From Diplosphaera chodatii (Eukaryota; Chlorophyta; Trebouxiophyceae; Prasiolales; Stichococcaceae), in NCBI GenBank assembly GCA_032358165.1, contig JAALGY010000019.1, positions 2,170,001-2,234,000 on the forward strand: DNA of 64,000 nucleotides. The letters run 5' to 3'. Made by a program: the position numbers and the translations under genes. This document shows positions 13,401 to 25,700 of this stretch, in pieces. Position 1 is the stretch's first letter, and the number at the start of each line of letters is the position of its first letter. The notes beneath the pieces are model-generated. The model worked only from the letters and a program-made list of their open reading frames with translations, did not search any database and had not been told where the DNA came from.

Positions 13401-16050
13401 CAATTGCTTGCTGCCTTTCTGGGTGCGTGCAGCCTGCTGCTGCACACTGGCAGCATCTGCGGCCACGTTGCTCCTGCCGCCCGCTGCAGCAGGAGCAGCA
13501 GCAGCAATGGCAGCGGGTGGCAGGTGCACCCAGGCGGCCCCGTCCCAGTTCAGGGCAGTCCGCAGGTTGGCCTGCATTCGGCGCATGACATGGCATCGCT
13601 ACACATGAAACTTGTGACAGTGCTGCTATCTGGCTGCAATAGGTCTGGAAACAAGGGACAGCGTCAGGAGTAAGTAGCATGCATGAAGAGCTCCACCATT
13701 ACCTGCTGGACGTGCAGCTCCTCTCCGGAGGCAGCCAGCAGGACGCGCAGGGGCACATCCTCTGCAGGGGGGGCGTGGCCCTTGCGGCGGCCTGTACCCC
13801 TGCGGGGTGAGGACGCGGGTGTAACGTCAGCAGAGGCGGCGGCGCCGTCAGCGGCGACATCGCCGGGAGCCGATGCGACGTGGCCCTGCCACCAGCCGCC
13901 ATCGTGCCAGGCCTCCACTGCATCCCCCGCCGACCGCGCCGCACCCCGCTGGGACATCTGTGTTGCGGTTTGAGCAGAGACACGGTCGGAGTTGCAATAT
14001 AGGAACCACACCTCACGAGACCTGCGTCTAACAGCTACCGTAGCAGTGGGCTGCAAGCAGTGCATGGTCCAAGATGGCATGGTATCATGACATCTGAGGC
14101 TTCAGGTATGATATGGGCAAATGTGATATGCCTTGCATGCTTGCGTCATGTCAACAACCAGTACATTCTGTCTGCGAGGCGCGAAGCTGCCTGAGCTGCA
14201 GGGAGAAAGCCAGCGGCAGCAGGAAGTGGGAGGTTGATGCACCTGAGGTGGCGGCGGTGGCCGCAGCAGAAAGCCCCGCCGGGTGTGCACATCTGCCCCC
14301 GGCGGCAGCTGCTCGGCCTCTGCTTCTGCCGCTGCCTCCGCTTCCGCGTCGGCGGGCTGCTGCAGCGGGAACCACTCCTGCAGCCGCTCGGCAGAGTCCT
14401 CCTCAATGTTCAGCTCCGCATACTCCACCAGCGCGAAGCCTCGCTGCATGTCTGTTATGGTGCCGCAAAACCTGCGGCAGTGACGACAGCAGCGTGTAGA
14501 TGTCACGCTAGCATATCCGCAGTGTATCCGCAGCATGCCTACATGCATGCAGTAGTTCAGCGGGTGCATGGAAGCTTTGCCGTGCCACTGCCATATGCTT
14601 GCCGCCTCTGACAGCAGGACGTGGGTTAATCCACCAGCTACCTGCAGGCAAGGACCAGGAAGCAGGAGTGAGAGAGGCACAACCCACCAGCAGCCACGTA
14701 GGCCGTCTTCGTCGTTTGTGACCTCCACCGCGCTGCCAGTGGCAAGGGCCACAGCTTCGCTTGCACTGCCGGTGGCAGTGCTGACGGCAAGCGCTGCCGC
14801 TGACACTGACAAGGATGGTGCTGGGGCTGAGCCTGCAGCTGCCGCCGCAGCAGCAGCTGGCTCCCGCTTCCGCGTGCCGCCGCCGCGCAAGCGCAGCGGC
14901 TCTGACCCCTTGGCTGCCGCCTCCGCCTGTTCCAGCGCCGCCTGCACATTTCCCACTCCACTAAGCAGAAGCTCGTGCATGCCACCCCAGCTGAGATGTG
15001 CGCCAAGCAGGTCGCGCGCTCTGAGGTGAGTGATGATCGTGTCAGCTGCGAGCTCAGGCTGAACCTGGACCAGGTTGCAGCTGGGTGTGGCATGTCTCGC
15101 ACCAGCATGGCGGCCGCCGTGGGATCCTGTTGTGCGCGGGTGGTGAGGTCATCCAGCACCTGCCAGCGGGTGCTGAATGAGCTGGCCGGCGGTCCGCAGA
15201 TGAGCACCTGTACATGTGCATCTGCTGATGGATGCGATGCTCTGGTGCAAATACATCTCTAGCCCCTGGCCTCAGGAGACGACATCTATCTACCGCTGGC
15301 CGGTAACCGTGCGCAGGGCAGCTGCACAGGTCGCCTTGCATGCGACATGTCAGATGGATGATGTAGCAACTTCGGCTGCTGCACGACTTCGTATTCAGCG
15401 CCACGCCTTTGACGCAAAACAGAACAGCAGCAGAGCAGCGCTGCCACGGGTCGTATAGCCGTGGAGCGCATCACTCCGACCCACCCTGGAGTCCTCGGTC
15501 ACCACCGAAAGCAGGCAGCCGCCTGCGGCGTCTGCTCCCGCCGGCGACCACGCGACGCAGCGCACGCTGCTGTGCCGACGCTGCTCCGGGCGCAGCCCAC
15601 CTCGCCCCTCAGACGTCACCGCGAAGCGCAGGTGGTCCGCCAGGCCTGCCGACAGGCGCTCCTCTGTATTTGTTGCCTGCGACATAGGCACAAGGCTCTG
15701 GTGGCGCAGCACGGTTTGCGGGCAAGCGCAGTAGTCCTGTCCACAAGCTGCTGTACCCTTTCGGAGAGGTCCATGCAGTCGACGGCACGAGCACTGGCGC
15801 AGAGTGAGGAGGTCGCTGCTGCCGTGCAGGGTTGTTTCATGGGGTTCACCTGCGCAAATGGGACATCGATCACAGCGCGGGGGCCGTCCAGAGCCGCGGC
15901 ACTCAGCAGAACGACGCTGCGGCTGGTGGCGACGGCCAGCAGATTGTCCTCCGACCAGCAGACGGCGTTGGCGCCCGCTGGGAGGCTGGCCAGGGGTGCA
16001 GAGGTGGCAGGCTGCAGCGGCGGCGTGGCTGGCAGCAGCGTGACTGCCAT
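7483..16050 (-). CDS. TFIIIC90 (GTF3C4)-like WD40/zinc-finger protein with an Agenet-domain insertion
   Basis: The first exon (16050-15850) encodes a propeller start containing NAVCWSEDNLLAVATSRSVV, closely like the N-terminal delta domain of RNA polymerase III factor TFIIIC90. The next exon (to about 15485) has the blade SVRCVAWSPAGAD. Exons at about 15025-13690 then encode Agenet modules: EVTNDEDGLRGCWW, ALVEYAELNIEED.AERLQEW and GDAVEAWHDGGWWQGHV. Further - strand exons (about 13.2-10.6 kb) contain two related segments with GQHLQGADAA / GQHLRGVDND. Propeller blades resume at 10101-8800 (LCAAWSPVF, AVGTADGLVWLWRL, ADGSIKLFGAD, GADGGVARWNA). The final exon ends with a four-Cys zinc ribbon, CGAC...CAVC. 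Known: TFIIIC90 binds within the B-block complex. Inferred: one gene. An alternative is two or three separate genes (N-propeller, Agenet protein, WD40/zinc protein); exon joins near 15.2-15.0 kb and 13.2-10.4 kb are unresolved. Confidence 0.5.
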
Positions 16051-16768
16051 GCTGCGGTGCGCGTGATCACGGGCACCTGGGATTTGCTAGTAGAATCAGA
16101 ACCCACGTCGGCGGTCCACATGCAGTGGCGAAAGCGTGCCAGGAAGGAATGTCCACATTCCAGGCTTCGGAGTGCTAATGCTGGAGGACGTTTTGACTGA
16201 AGCTAAAGCTGCAACGTCTGGCCTTCAGCTCCCTGTCTCACACATGAAGCCTGGCATGAACCATGCACCAACAGCTGCAGCTTGTCCACATCAGACATGA
16301 ACTTCTGACGTTCTGAGCATCAGGCTTCCCAGGACTTAAAACCTGTACGGGTAGTTTGATGCAGTACCAGGCTTCTCTACCATTCCAAGGCCAGACATTC
16401 AAGCTCATTCTGCACCTCGTAACACATTTGTGGGCTTGTAACTGTTGACTGCGGCATGTGAGACCTGCCGACTGTTCCGAGGCTTGGCGGTGCGCAGTAT
16501 CACGAGCAGTGGATGTAATGCAGCATGCCATCTGTTAGGCCTTCCAAACAGGCTGCATGCAGTCAATGACGCTAGCAAACTTATCTGCGTAGGCTGCGTC
16601 CGCCACCTGGAGTCGCTGGCGTCAGTGCACACATGGGTCAGAACGCATAGGCACTATTGCTGACCAGGCTGGCGCCGGAAGGACAAGATGATTGAACATG
16701 TTGCCGGGCGTTGTCAAGCAGAGCTGGTGCTCAAGCGTGAATGATGCACTGAAGGCCTTCTCGACAGC
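16051..16768. other. Divergent spacer, probable bidirectional promoter region
   Basis: Separates the - strand TFIIIC90-like start at 16050 from the + strand start at 16769. Open frames here are short and show no motifs. No clear core promoter element was identified. Confidence 0.4.
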
Positions 16769-19700
16769 ATGCAGCAGCACACGGCGGCAGATCCGGCCTT
16801 CCTCAGCGAGCAGCTTACTGCTGGCGGTACCGCAGAGCCCGCAGCCCTGCAGCCACCAGCTGCTGATGGCCCTCCACCGCCGCATGCAGATGTGCCACTT
16901 GCTACCTGCACGCCAAGCAACCCTGCATCAGGCTCTGCAGCACATGCAGCGGCACATGGCGACGCCCGCCCTGACAACGCTGGCGCCGGCAGCGCAGCCG
17001 CACCTGGCAGCGTGCGAGCTGTAGAGCTCCGGCTGCACGCCGCCACCGGCCTCGGCGGCCACGGCGGACGCGTCGTGGCCTTGGTCAAGGCGCGCGCCCC
17101 CGCGCCCGCGCCGCTCAACCGCCAGTCCGTGCTGCTGAGGCGGCTCAGCATGGCCGCCGGTGCTGGGGGCTCTGGGCCCACCGCCGACACTCTTGCAGGT
17201 GCATGGCAGCGACATACTGTCCTGCACGACTGGCGAGGGTTGCATGCATGAGAGAAGCGCACATCTGGGAGCCAGCTGGTCGTGCCAGCATGCCACACGC
17301 TTCTGCACATGGGCGTGCATCGCCCGAACGTCGAGCAGGGCGGTGTTCTGTCGCATGCAGAGGAGGTGGCGGTGTCAGGCGAGGTGGCGGTGCAGCAGGG
17401 GAGGGCGTCCTTGGCGCTTGGGCCCGCATCCCCACTGATGCAACTTCGCTGGAGATCGAGGTGAGCAGGCCTTGCGCATCACCCGCTTCAGTGTACATAT
17501 CCAGGGTTCACGGCGTTGCTGGCCCAGTCTTGGAAATACATCAGACTACACCTGCAGCGCTGAGACGCTAATGCTAGCACTGCAGAACACAGCTCTGCGT
17601 GTAATCAACAGATGACGACCTGTCTGTGCTGTTTGTGCACAGCACCAACCCCATAGGTAATATAATGGCGCTCACTGCCCTTGCAGGTGCAAAAGCTGCA
17701 GGGCTTCTCACGGCACTTCAGCCGGCAGGCACGGCACACCATTGCAACAGCCCGGCTGGACCTGACGCAGGGTGTCGCTGGCGATCCAAGCCGCAGGTAC
17801 CAGATGCTACATACCCATGCTGTGGGGTGCTCACGAACGGCCGCCCTTTGGGCTTGCATATGCAGAGCTTGCCCACTGTCACTGTGGTGGTGGGGGCAGA
17901 TGGACGAGCCATTTTGCACACGTGCGCGATGTCCCAGGTGGGCTTTTTTGTATGTAACATCGTGATCTCGCAGGCTGATTGCGCTGCCGCTGGAGGTGCA
18001 GCAGAGCCGGAAGGAGCAGAAGCGGAAGCGGCGGAAGCTGTTCCACAGGCAGGCACCGCAGCAGGCGTTTGACAGTGCTGCATCGGAGGCTCAGCAGGGC
18101 GCGGACCAGCCAGCCAGCATCCCGGCAGCTGCGGCAGGGGCCATATCGGCGCAGCCGTCATCTGCACCTGTGGCGACTGCCTCAGGGCCGCCAGCTGCTC
18201 CCGGAGCTGATCTCGAGTGCGGTCTGTCATCTGAGTCAGCACGGGTTGCAGTTGGCGTTGATGCCGGGGTTGCCCCAGCAGAGACACCTGTCCTCGACAA
18301 CCGGCCGCCGGCGGCAAAGCTGCAGCAAGCCGCCAGCATCGACAACCCTGTCAGTGAGGTGGATGGCTGCGACGGCGCACCAGCAGACTCGGATGCCGGG
18401 TCCTCAGGCGGTGAGGACGAGGAGGCAGCAGGAGGGAAGCAGCCGCCGGTGAGTGCCCTGAGGCCATGCTAGGTTTCAGACACGGTTGTCACGATTGATG
18501 GCAATGCACATGCTATTCGCATGGTCTGTGTCTCACAACACGCCCCGCCACCGGCCAGGTGCTGGCCCTGGAGTGGCGGCTGGTCTGGGTTGGCGCCGAG
18601 GGGGCGGCGCAGCAGGAGGTGCCGGTCAGGGCGCTGCCGCCGACGGCCCACACATATGCCCACGGCGGGTGCGCCACATACTACCTAATTCATGCTCCAC
18701 GCAGTCCGCCCCTGGGTGGCCCGTTGTCTTCACTAGGCATGCGTTTCGTGCGCTGGCTGGCGTATGGACACATCTAATGGCTTGCAAGCTCGACCTGGCG
18801 CGCCAGAAACGCACTGTCAAAGCCTGCATCCTGTCCACCGACGTATTCTCAGCCGTTGCTGAGGTTGAGAACCCACGCTCAATAGGTTCATGGGGCTGGC
18901 GGTCAGCATGATGTCAGACGCCGGCTGGCGAGACGTCCTCCGCGCTGAGGAGGCGGCCAGCTTTGCACGGGCATTGAGGTGGGCAACTAAGACCCTAAAC
19001 TTCTACCCCGAAACTACTGCAAGGCTTCTCCTGGTCATTGTGCGTGCAATGTCCCTGTGACACGATGCAGAACTTCGGCATTCTGCACCGGGGGCTGTGG
19101 TGCCAGTTCGAGCAACGGGGTACAGCCCAGGATGCCAGGTGTATTGCCTGCGGTATTACAAGCATCCTGATGTACCCTTGACGCAGGCTGTGGGAGGCGC
19201 TGCGCACCGAGAAGCAGGTGAAGCGCTCAAGCCCGGCCGCGCTCATGGCGGTGCTGGAGAACTCGCCTGTGCTGTGTGCGTACGGCCTGATACGCTCCGG
19301 CAGCACACAGCCTGCCGATCCAGGTGCAGCGTCGCTGGCAATGTGCATGTTTCCACACTGCGTCAGTGTGCAGGCTGTTCTTGTGTCATGCCCACCCCCT
19401 CGCTCATCCTGCCGTTGGCCCTGACAAGGCAGGTCTGCTGTGTTCAGGGTCGCTATTGCACCGGGCCAGCCATGTGAGCAGCAGGAGCAGCCACGGAGAG
19501 CCCCATCCAGACGCAAAGAACAGCAGTGACACAGCCGCGTGCGACGCGGAGGTGTCTGGTGGTGCTACCGCTGCCGTCGTACCACCTGCACAGCCCACCC
19601 TTGCTCACCAACGGTCATCACACGCGGCCTCGCACGCAGTGCTGAGCCGGGCGCAGATGCAGTTCCGACAGGACAGCCTGGACAGGTGCATCTGTTGTTG

Positions 19701-22700
19701 GTCACTGAGCAATACCGCTTGCAGTTGGCGTCACTTATGTTGTCTGTTGTTGTCGGGCAGAAAGTGGGTGTGTGCCCCCGTGGACGTGTGTGCTGACGCT
19801 GCAAATATAGCCTGCAAGGACATCCCAGCATCTCTGTCACTGGAACGGTGGCCGGTCAGCTCCAAGCAGGTTGCAGGAGCGCCAAGCCGGAACGAGCCAG
19901 AAGCCTGTGACATCACAGACACTGATCCAGGCAGCACCCTCGAAGCTACACATACAGCTTGTGCATTACTTCGCATTCAGGCTGGGCAGCAGAGAGTATC
20001 GAGGCGCGGATGCTGCGCTGGCACGGGGGCAGTGGCTGCAGCAGGAGAAGGCGGCCAGCCTGGCAGACAGCCGCCAGCTGTCCATCACAGGACGCGCGAC
20101 AGTAAGTGGCTGCCCTTCAGCGCCTCAGTCTCTAGATGAGCGCTGGCAACTCTGGCTCAAGTGATGCCCTGCCTCCAACAGTTGTCATAGACTGCATGTC
20201 AGCTGTCTTGCGCAGCAACAGCAGTGCAGGTCATACACAGACATTCGGGTGACATGTGCAGGCGTTCAGCGCCCCAGCGCAGCGGGTGGGCAGCGGCGAC
20301 AGCCAGCTGCTGGGTAGCCCCGATAGGACCGCCAGTGTCACCGCCTTGCCGGGCCTGCACGGGGGTCGGTACGTCAGGAACAGCGGCAGCAGGCTCGGCC
20401 TGGCTTCGTCATGCACCAGCGAGGCAGCTGCAGACGCTGTACCACTGGCTGTGATGCCAGTGCAGCTGGCAAGTGGTTCAGGCGAGCGGAGAGCGGCAGC
20501 TGCAGATGAATTTGCCCTGGCGCCACCTGCTGCGAAAGTCATGCACAGGGGCGGCGGCAATGCAGCAGCATCGGCAGAAGCCGACACTTCAGCCCCTGTT
20601 GCAGCTGCCGGCAGCTGTGGCCATGCTGCAGCGGCCACGGCTGCCAATGGCAGCAGCCGCGAGGCAGGGCAGGGCAGGCAGCGACCAGCAGTGCACTTCA
20701 GCATGGATGATGCAGCAGGCAGTGGCAGCAGCGCGGAAACTGAAGGCGGCCAGGTGCTTCCGGACAACAGCTCGCCGGTACGGGGCAACCATGATGCAGT
20801 GAAAACAGCGCAAGCAGCGCAAGCAGCCTCAGCTGGGCCAGAAGCGTCAGCTGTAAGCGCATCCAGCATCGGCAGCTTGTCGGAGTTTCCCGCATTCCCC
20901 GTGGCCGGGTGCGCTGACATGGCGTCCCGGGTCCAGCGGCTGGATTCCGCTGAGCCACCCAGCAGCGACCTGCATACTACAGCTCTCGGTAAGAGGTCAC
21001 GCCACTATCAGTATGCAAGCCAGCATCACCTGCTGATGGCCCATTGAGTGCACCGTAGGCAGGCCATCGACGTCCAACAGCACCTGCAGTCATGAGTTTG
21101 CTTTCAAGCCTGCGGTGCATCCTGAGCTTGAACTCGCAAGCTATGGACGGATGTTCCTGGATGGTTTCGACAGGTGCGCTGCTGGAGCGCCAGCACAGCC
21201 GGGTCCTGCGCCGTGACTTCAGCTTTGGCGGCAGGTAAGCTGCAAGCTCGCTGCTCCTTCCAAACATGACCACCATTGATTGATTGATGGACTGACAGCG
21301 CTGCTTCAATGTATCAAGGAAGGCATTGCGACGTGTCTGCAGCAGTGAGCACTATGGCCAGTCATGTAGAGTCCATGCGCAAATACCAGATGTGCTGGTG
21401 CCGCAGGCCGATTGGCGACCGGCTGGTGCGGCACAGCATGCGCGCGGGCACAGGCAGCGGCGCCGGCGGCGGCAGCGGCAGGCGACCATTGCCGCTTCAC
21501 CACAACAGCATGCAGGCCATCAGCGGCGGCGGGCCGCTGAGTGTCGGACCTGGCGCCGCCAGGTACATGGCGGCCTTCCGCAACCATAGGTGACACGCTT
21601 GCATGCACAGTTTCAGCCACCATGCGCTGGTCCGAGCACCTCGTGCCCTGCCTGCGCTTCAGCGGCGGTGGTGGCAGTGGCGGGAAGAGGGACACCCTGC
21701 GGCATGGCGCCGCTGATTTTCGCTCCGGGGTGGCCAGTGTCTTCACGGAGGGCGCTGCCGCGGCCCTGGATGCCTTGGGGGGCAGGCAAGCCGCGCAGCC
21801 TGCCAGGGGCATGTCCGGTGGGTGATTCAGCTCACCGACAGGATTACAGCTGCTGACCAGCATACAGGATGCTGTACACACTGTAGTTGAAGTGTACATG
21901 CTTTGCAGGTGGAACTCCCGTCAAAACCACTTCCATCAAGCCCCAATGCATCCGAACATACCAGCTTGCTGCACCGCAGAACCTATCAATGTTCCATCAG
22001 GCTGGCACCCACGCACCCAGAGCTGCAGCAGCGTCTGTGCATATGCAGGTATCAGCAGCACAGCCGGCAGTGCCATCAGCCGCACCACCAGCATCCGGCA
22101 GTCGCGGCACGGGCAGCGCGAGCTGCGGCGGTCTGTGTCCGACACAGTCGCCAGGTGTGCAGACTGCATGTGGCCCTTCAGACATTGCTTCGTCAGCATT
22201 TCAGTCGTACACTTGCCAGCAAGCTTGCTCGCCTGCCAGCTGGCTGTAAGGTGTCAGGTAAGCCAAAGCTGGCTGCAGGTGGCATGCTGCTGTTGAAGGG
22301 CTACAGCTGTAGCACTCGCTGCTTGAGCTTTGCATTCCTGCCGAGTAGGCAGCATGGCGATGGGCTGCCTGGGCTCATGCAGCGGCTGCCGTCGCTGCAC
22401 TGGCGGCGCCCGGCAGCGCCGCCTCCCGCTGACATCGAGGCCGGCCTGCCGGCTGACGGCGTGGCCGAAGGCAGCGACCTGAGCAGCGGCAACGGCAGCA
22501 GCGGCAGCAGCAGCAGCGAGGTGTGTCCGCTACCATCTCACCATTCGCAGCATGTTTGATCCCCAAATCACCTGCATCTAGTCGCACGCAGATCGCAGGG
22601 GAGCACTCCCAGAAAGGCGTGGCTTGCAGTCCTGAGCTTCGTCTTGCGAGTCTGGTCCTGTCCCACTGGGTGCTTCACGTCTGCGCAAATGTCCGCACAA

Positions 22701-25700
22701 GTGTGCATACGCTGCGGATCGCCGTTCACGGCTGTCCTTAACCCCTAAACCCTACGCCCCAGGACGACATCCTGCTGCTGTGGGGGGCGGCGCGGCGGCG
22801 GCGGCCAGCAGCGCCTGCCGCCGGCGGGCTGCCGCAGCGGCGCAGCTCGCCCACAGGCTACCAGCCGATGTCCCTGGAGTGGGACATCTGGTGAGGCTAC
22901 GCTGTGATCTGTCTTCATCTTCTAGAGCTGCGATTAGTCATGTCACCGTGTGGCTGCTGTCTGCTGTCACTTGGAGCACAAATGGCACGGGAGGGCCTCT
23001 GGCAAGCTGCCGTCGTGAACTCTTTCCAGCTGCCTGCGAGACAAGGGCCCATCTGCACCAGTGCAGCACAGCAGGTTACTCAGCCGGGGAGCCGAACATG
23101 TGGCTCAACAGAGTTGCGGAGTTCTTGCAAGGTGTGTCATTCAGGGTGGACCCCGCGAAACCGTGGGCGCTCGATGCAGCAACGGTGGACCACGGCAGCC
23201 CTCAGGCTCTCGTTCGGCAGGTGAGCAGCTGTCCTTCAATGAATGCTGGTATCATGCGGCCCCTCTTGCTCTAAGGCTGCATGCCTTGTAGTGAATGCCA
23301 TCATCACGAGTGCCCAATGAGGCCTGTGCTAACAGCACTATGTGCATGGTGCAGTCCATCTACAGCCACGTGCCACTGTGCGGCACGCGGCTGGCAGCAT
23401 CCGCGGGCACTGCGCACATCTCGCGGGAGGGCATCACGCCGCTGGCGTGGCTCAGCCGCTTCGGTCGCTCCGTCAACCGCGGCGTGAGCGGCGACCCGGA
23501 CATCCCGCTGCCGCTGCACGGCCCAGAGCCCTTCACCTACAGGTGTGTGGCATGGCACCATTCCCGACACCTGTTTCCTCGTGATGTCATCTCACGGCGG
23601 CGGCGGTCAACTTTGGGTCTGCGCTGTGTTGTATCATGGATCCGAGTGGGCAGAAAGCCTATAGTCCTGGAAGGCATTGTATATCCTGTGGTGAGTTACA
23701 AGATGACGTGGGCAGAAAGGGCAGAAAGGTGACATGCAGGCTGACGGTGGAGGTGCTAGAGGGCAGCGGCGGCGTGTTTGCATTCGGGGAACAGCGCAGC
23801 CGGCAGCACCGCCTGGCAGTGGAGCTGCGCATCATCGACTCTCCGCTGGCCGTGCAGCCAGGTGAGTTTCTGAGGCAGCATTTGCATGTGTCCAGCAGGC
23901 GCCACGACATGTCCACCTTCCCTTTAGGGTACCGCAGTATGTCATAAGGGCGATGAGCTCAGCTGAGGGGCGATGAGACAAGCAGGACAAAGCTCCAGTG
24001 TGCATGGATGCGGCCGAAACAAAGGAGTTGCCATGCCATGGTGTCAGTATGTGGTTAGAGCATGGACGCTGACATGCCAGAGTTCTGTTGCAGGCCGTGC
24101 TGCAGCAGCAACCTACACCAGCACAGGGGTGTGGTTCCGTGGCCAGCAGCTTGACTTCTGGCCGCTGGTGCCAGACCTCGAGGACGCATGCATGTCGCTG
24201 CAGGTGCCCTTTCAGTTTGCAGTCTTCCTATCTGCACACTTTGTCCCGAACGTAGGGAGCTCAGAAATGTCCACAGCATCGTGCAGCAAGCACCGGGGGC
24301 CTTCCTGTGTGCAAGCTGGCGCGCCAATTCCGTTCTGATCGGGGGAACTGCCCTGGTTTTCGCAGTACATTGGCAGGTGATATAAAGCTTAGTCTCTATC
24401 TTCGCCGTAGGTGCGTGAGGTGCGCAGCAGACGGCGTGCCGCACAAGGCAGATGGGCGGGCAGCCTCAGCATCTCCCTTGCCGGAGTCAAAGAGCTCCTG
24501 CAAAGCTCAGGTCGGCCGCAGCAGGCTTCAGATCAACACCGTAGTAGTATCGAACCCTGGTCACAAGCTGTGCCAAATTGAGAAGTGAAGCCACAACATC
24601 CTATGCTTCTTGCTGATCCTGCTTTCCGAACACATCGACCATGACTGGCCTTGTTGCAACGGTCTGTTGCCTCTGAATCAACAGGCGATGGGATCTTGGA
24701 TGCCTGGTGGGATGTCGTCACTGACAGAGCCATGGCAGAGGACGCACCGCCGCAGGTTGCACCAGCGCCCCACCCTGCAGCAGACGCACAGGATGTCATG
24801 CAGAGGCCTGACGACAGCCAGACGCCAGCAGGTGATTCTGCACTGGGCCAAAGGTCGTTGCACATGCGAGTACTCCCACATATCCAGCTGCTGACCATAC
24901 AAGATGCATGATATATGTTCTGCTGCTGATGTAACAGGACATCTCCCAAGATTGGTGCAGAAAGCCTGGTCTGATGTCCTCGTTGTGTGTGACAGGTGAC
25001 GCCAACGGCAGCGCACACAGCCGCATGTCAGAAGCTGCTGCAGCGCCTGGCGGCAGGGATGCGAGTGCCTTTACGACCCCTGCCCCAGCTATCTACAGCA
25101 GAGCTTCACGCCTTGGTGCAGCATCTTTTGCAGCAGAGCCATGCCGGCTGCGGCTGGCGCTGCAGCTGCAGCGGGTGGGTGCTGTCGACGCAGCTGTAGC
25201 GCTGGGGGTCGAGAGGTGAGCGTCATGCCGTGGCGCAGTGTATTGTGTAGTGTTGGTACGAGTGCCGATGCTCAGCCACACATGCAGACACGCTCCTGCC
25301 TAGATTCACTGCTGGCAGCCTGTGAGTTTCCGTGTACGAGGGTTTAGGGTTTGGGTATGTCTGTTTGTCATCAAGCTCGAGATCTTGTGCTTGTGCTGGT
25401 AGCCTCTGGCCAGCAGGCTGCAAACCCACTCCTTGCCGTACAGCATTGGGGAAGCCTCACGACTACGGTTCAGCGTCATTGCACTGCAGAGCACCAATCC
25501 GAGCCTGACTGATTGATGCAGGGCAGCCGCGCAGACATGTTGTGCGATGCTGGGCGACCCTGGCGGCCTGTTTCTGGACGTCAAGTCCGCGTACAGCAGC
25601 GCGGCCGACCTGCAGCTGTTCGTGGCAGCGCTCGCCGGCATCGGCGTCAATGTCAAGGTGTTTGTAAAAGTCGCGTCGCTATGTACATCCGGGGTTGTAG

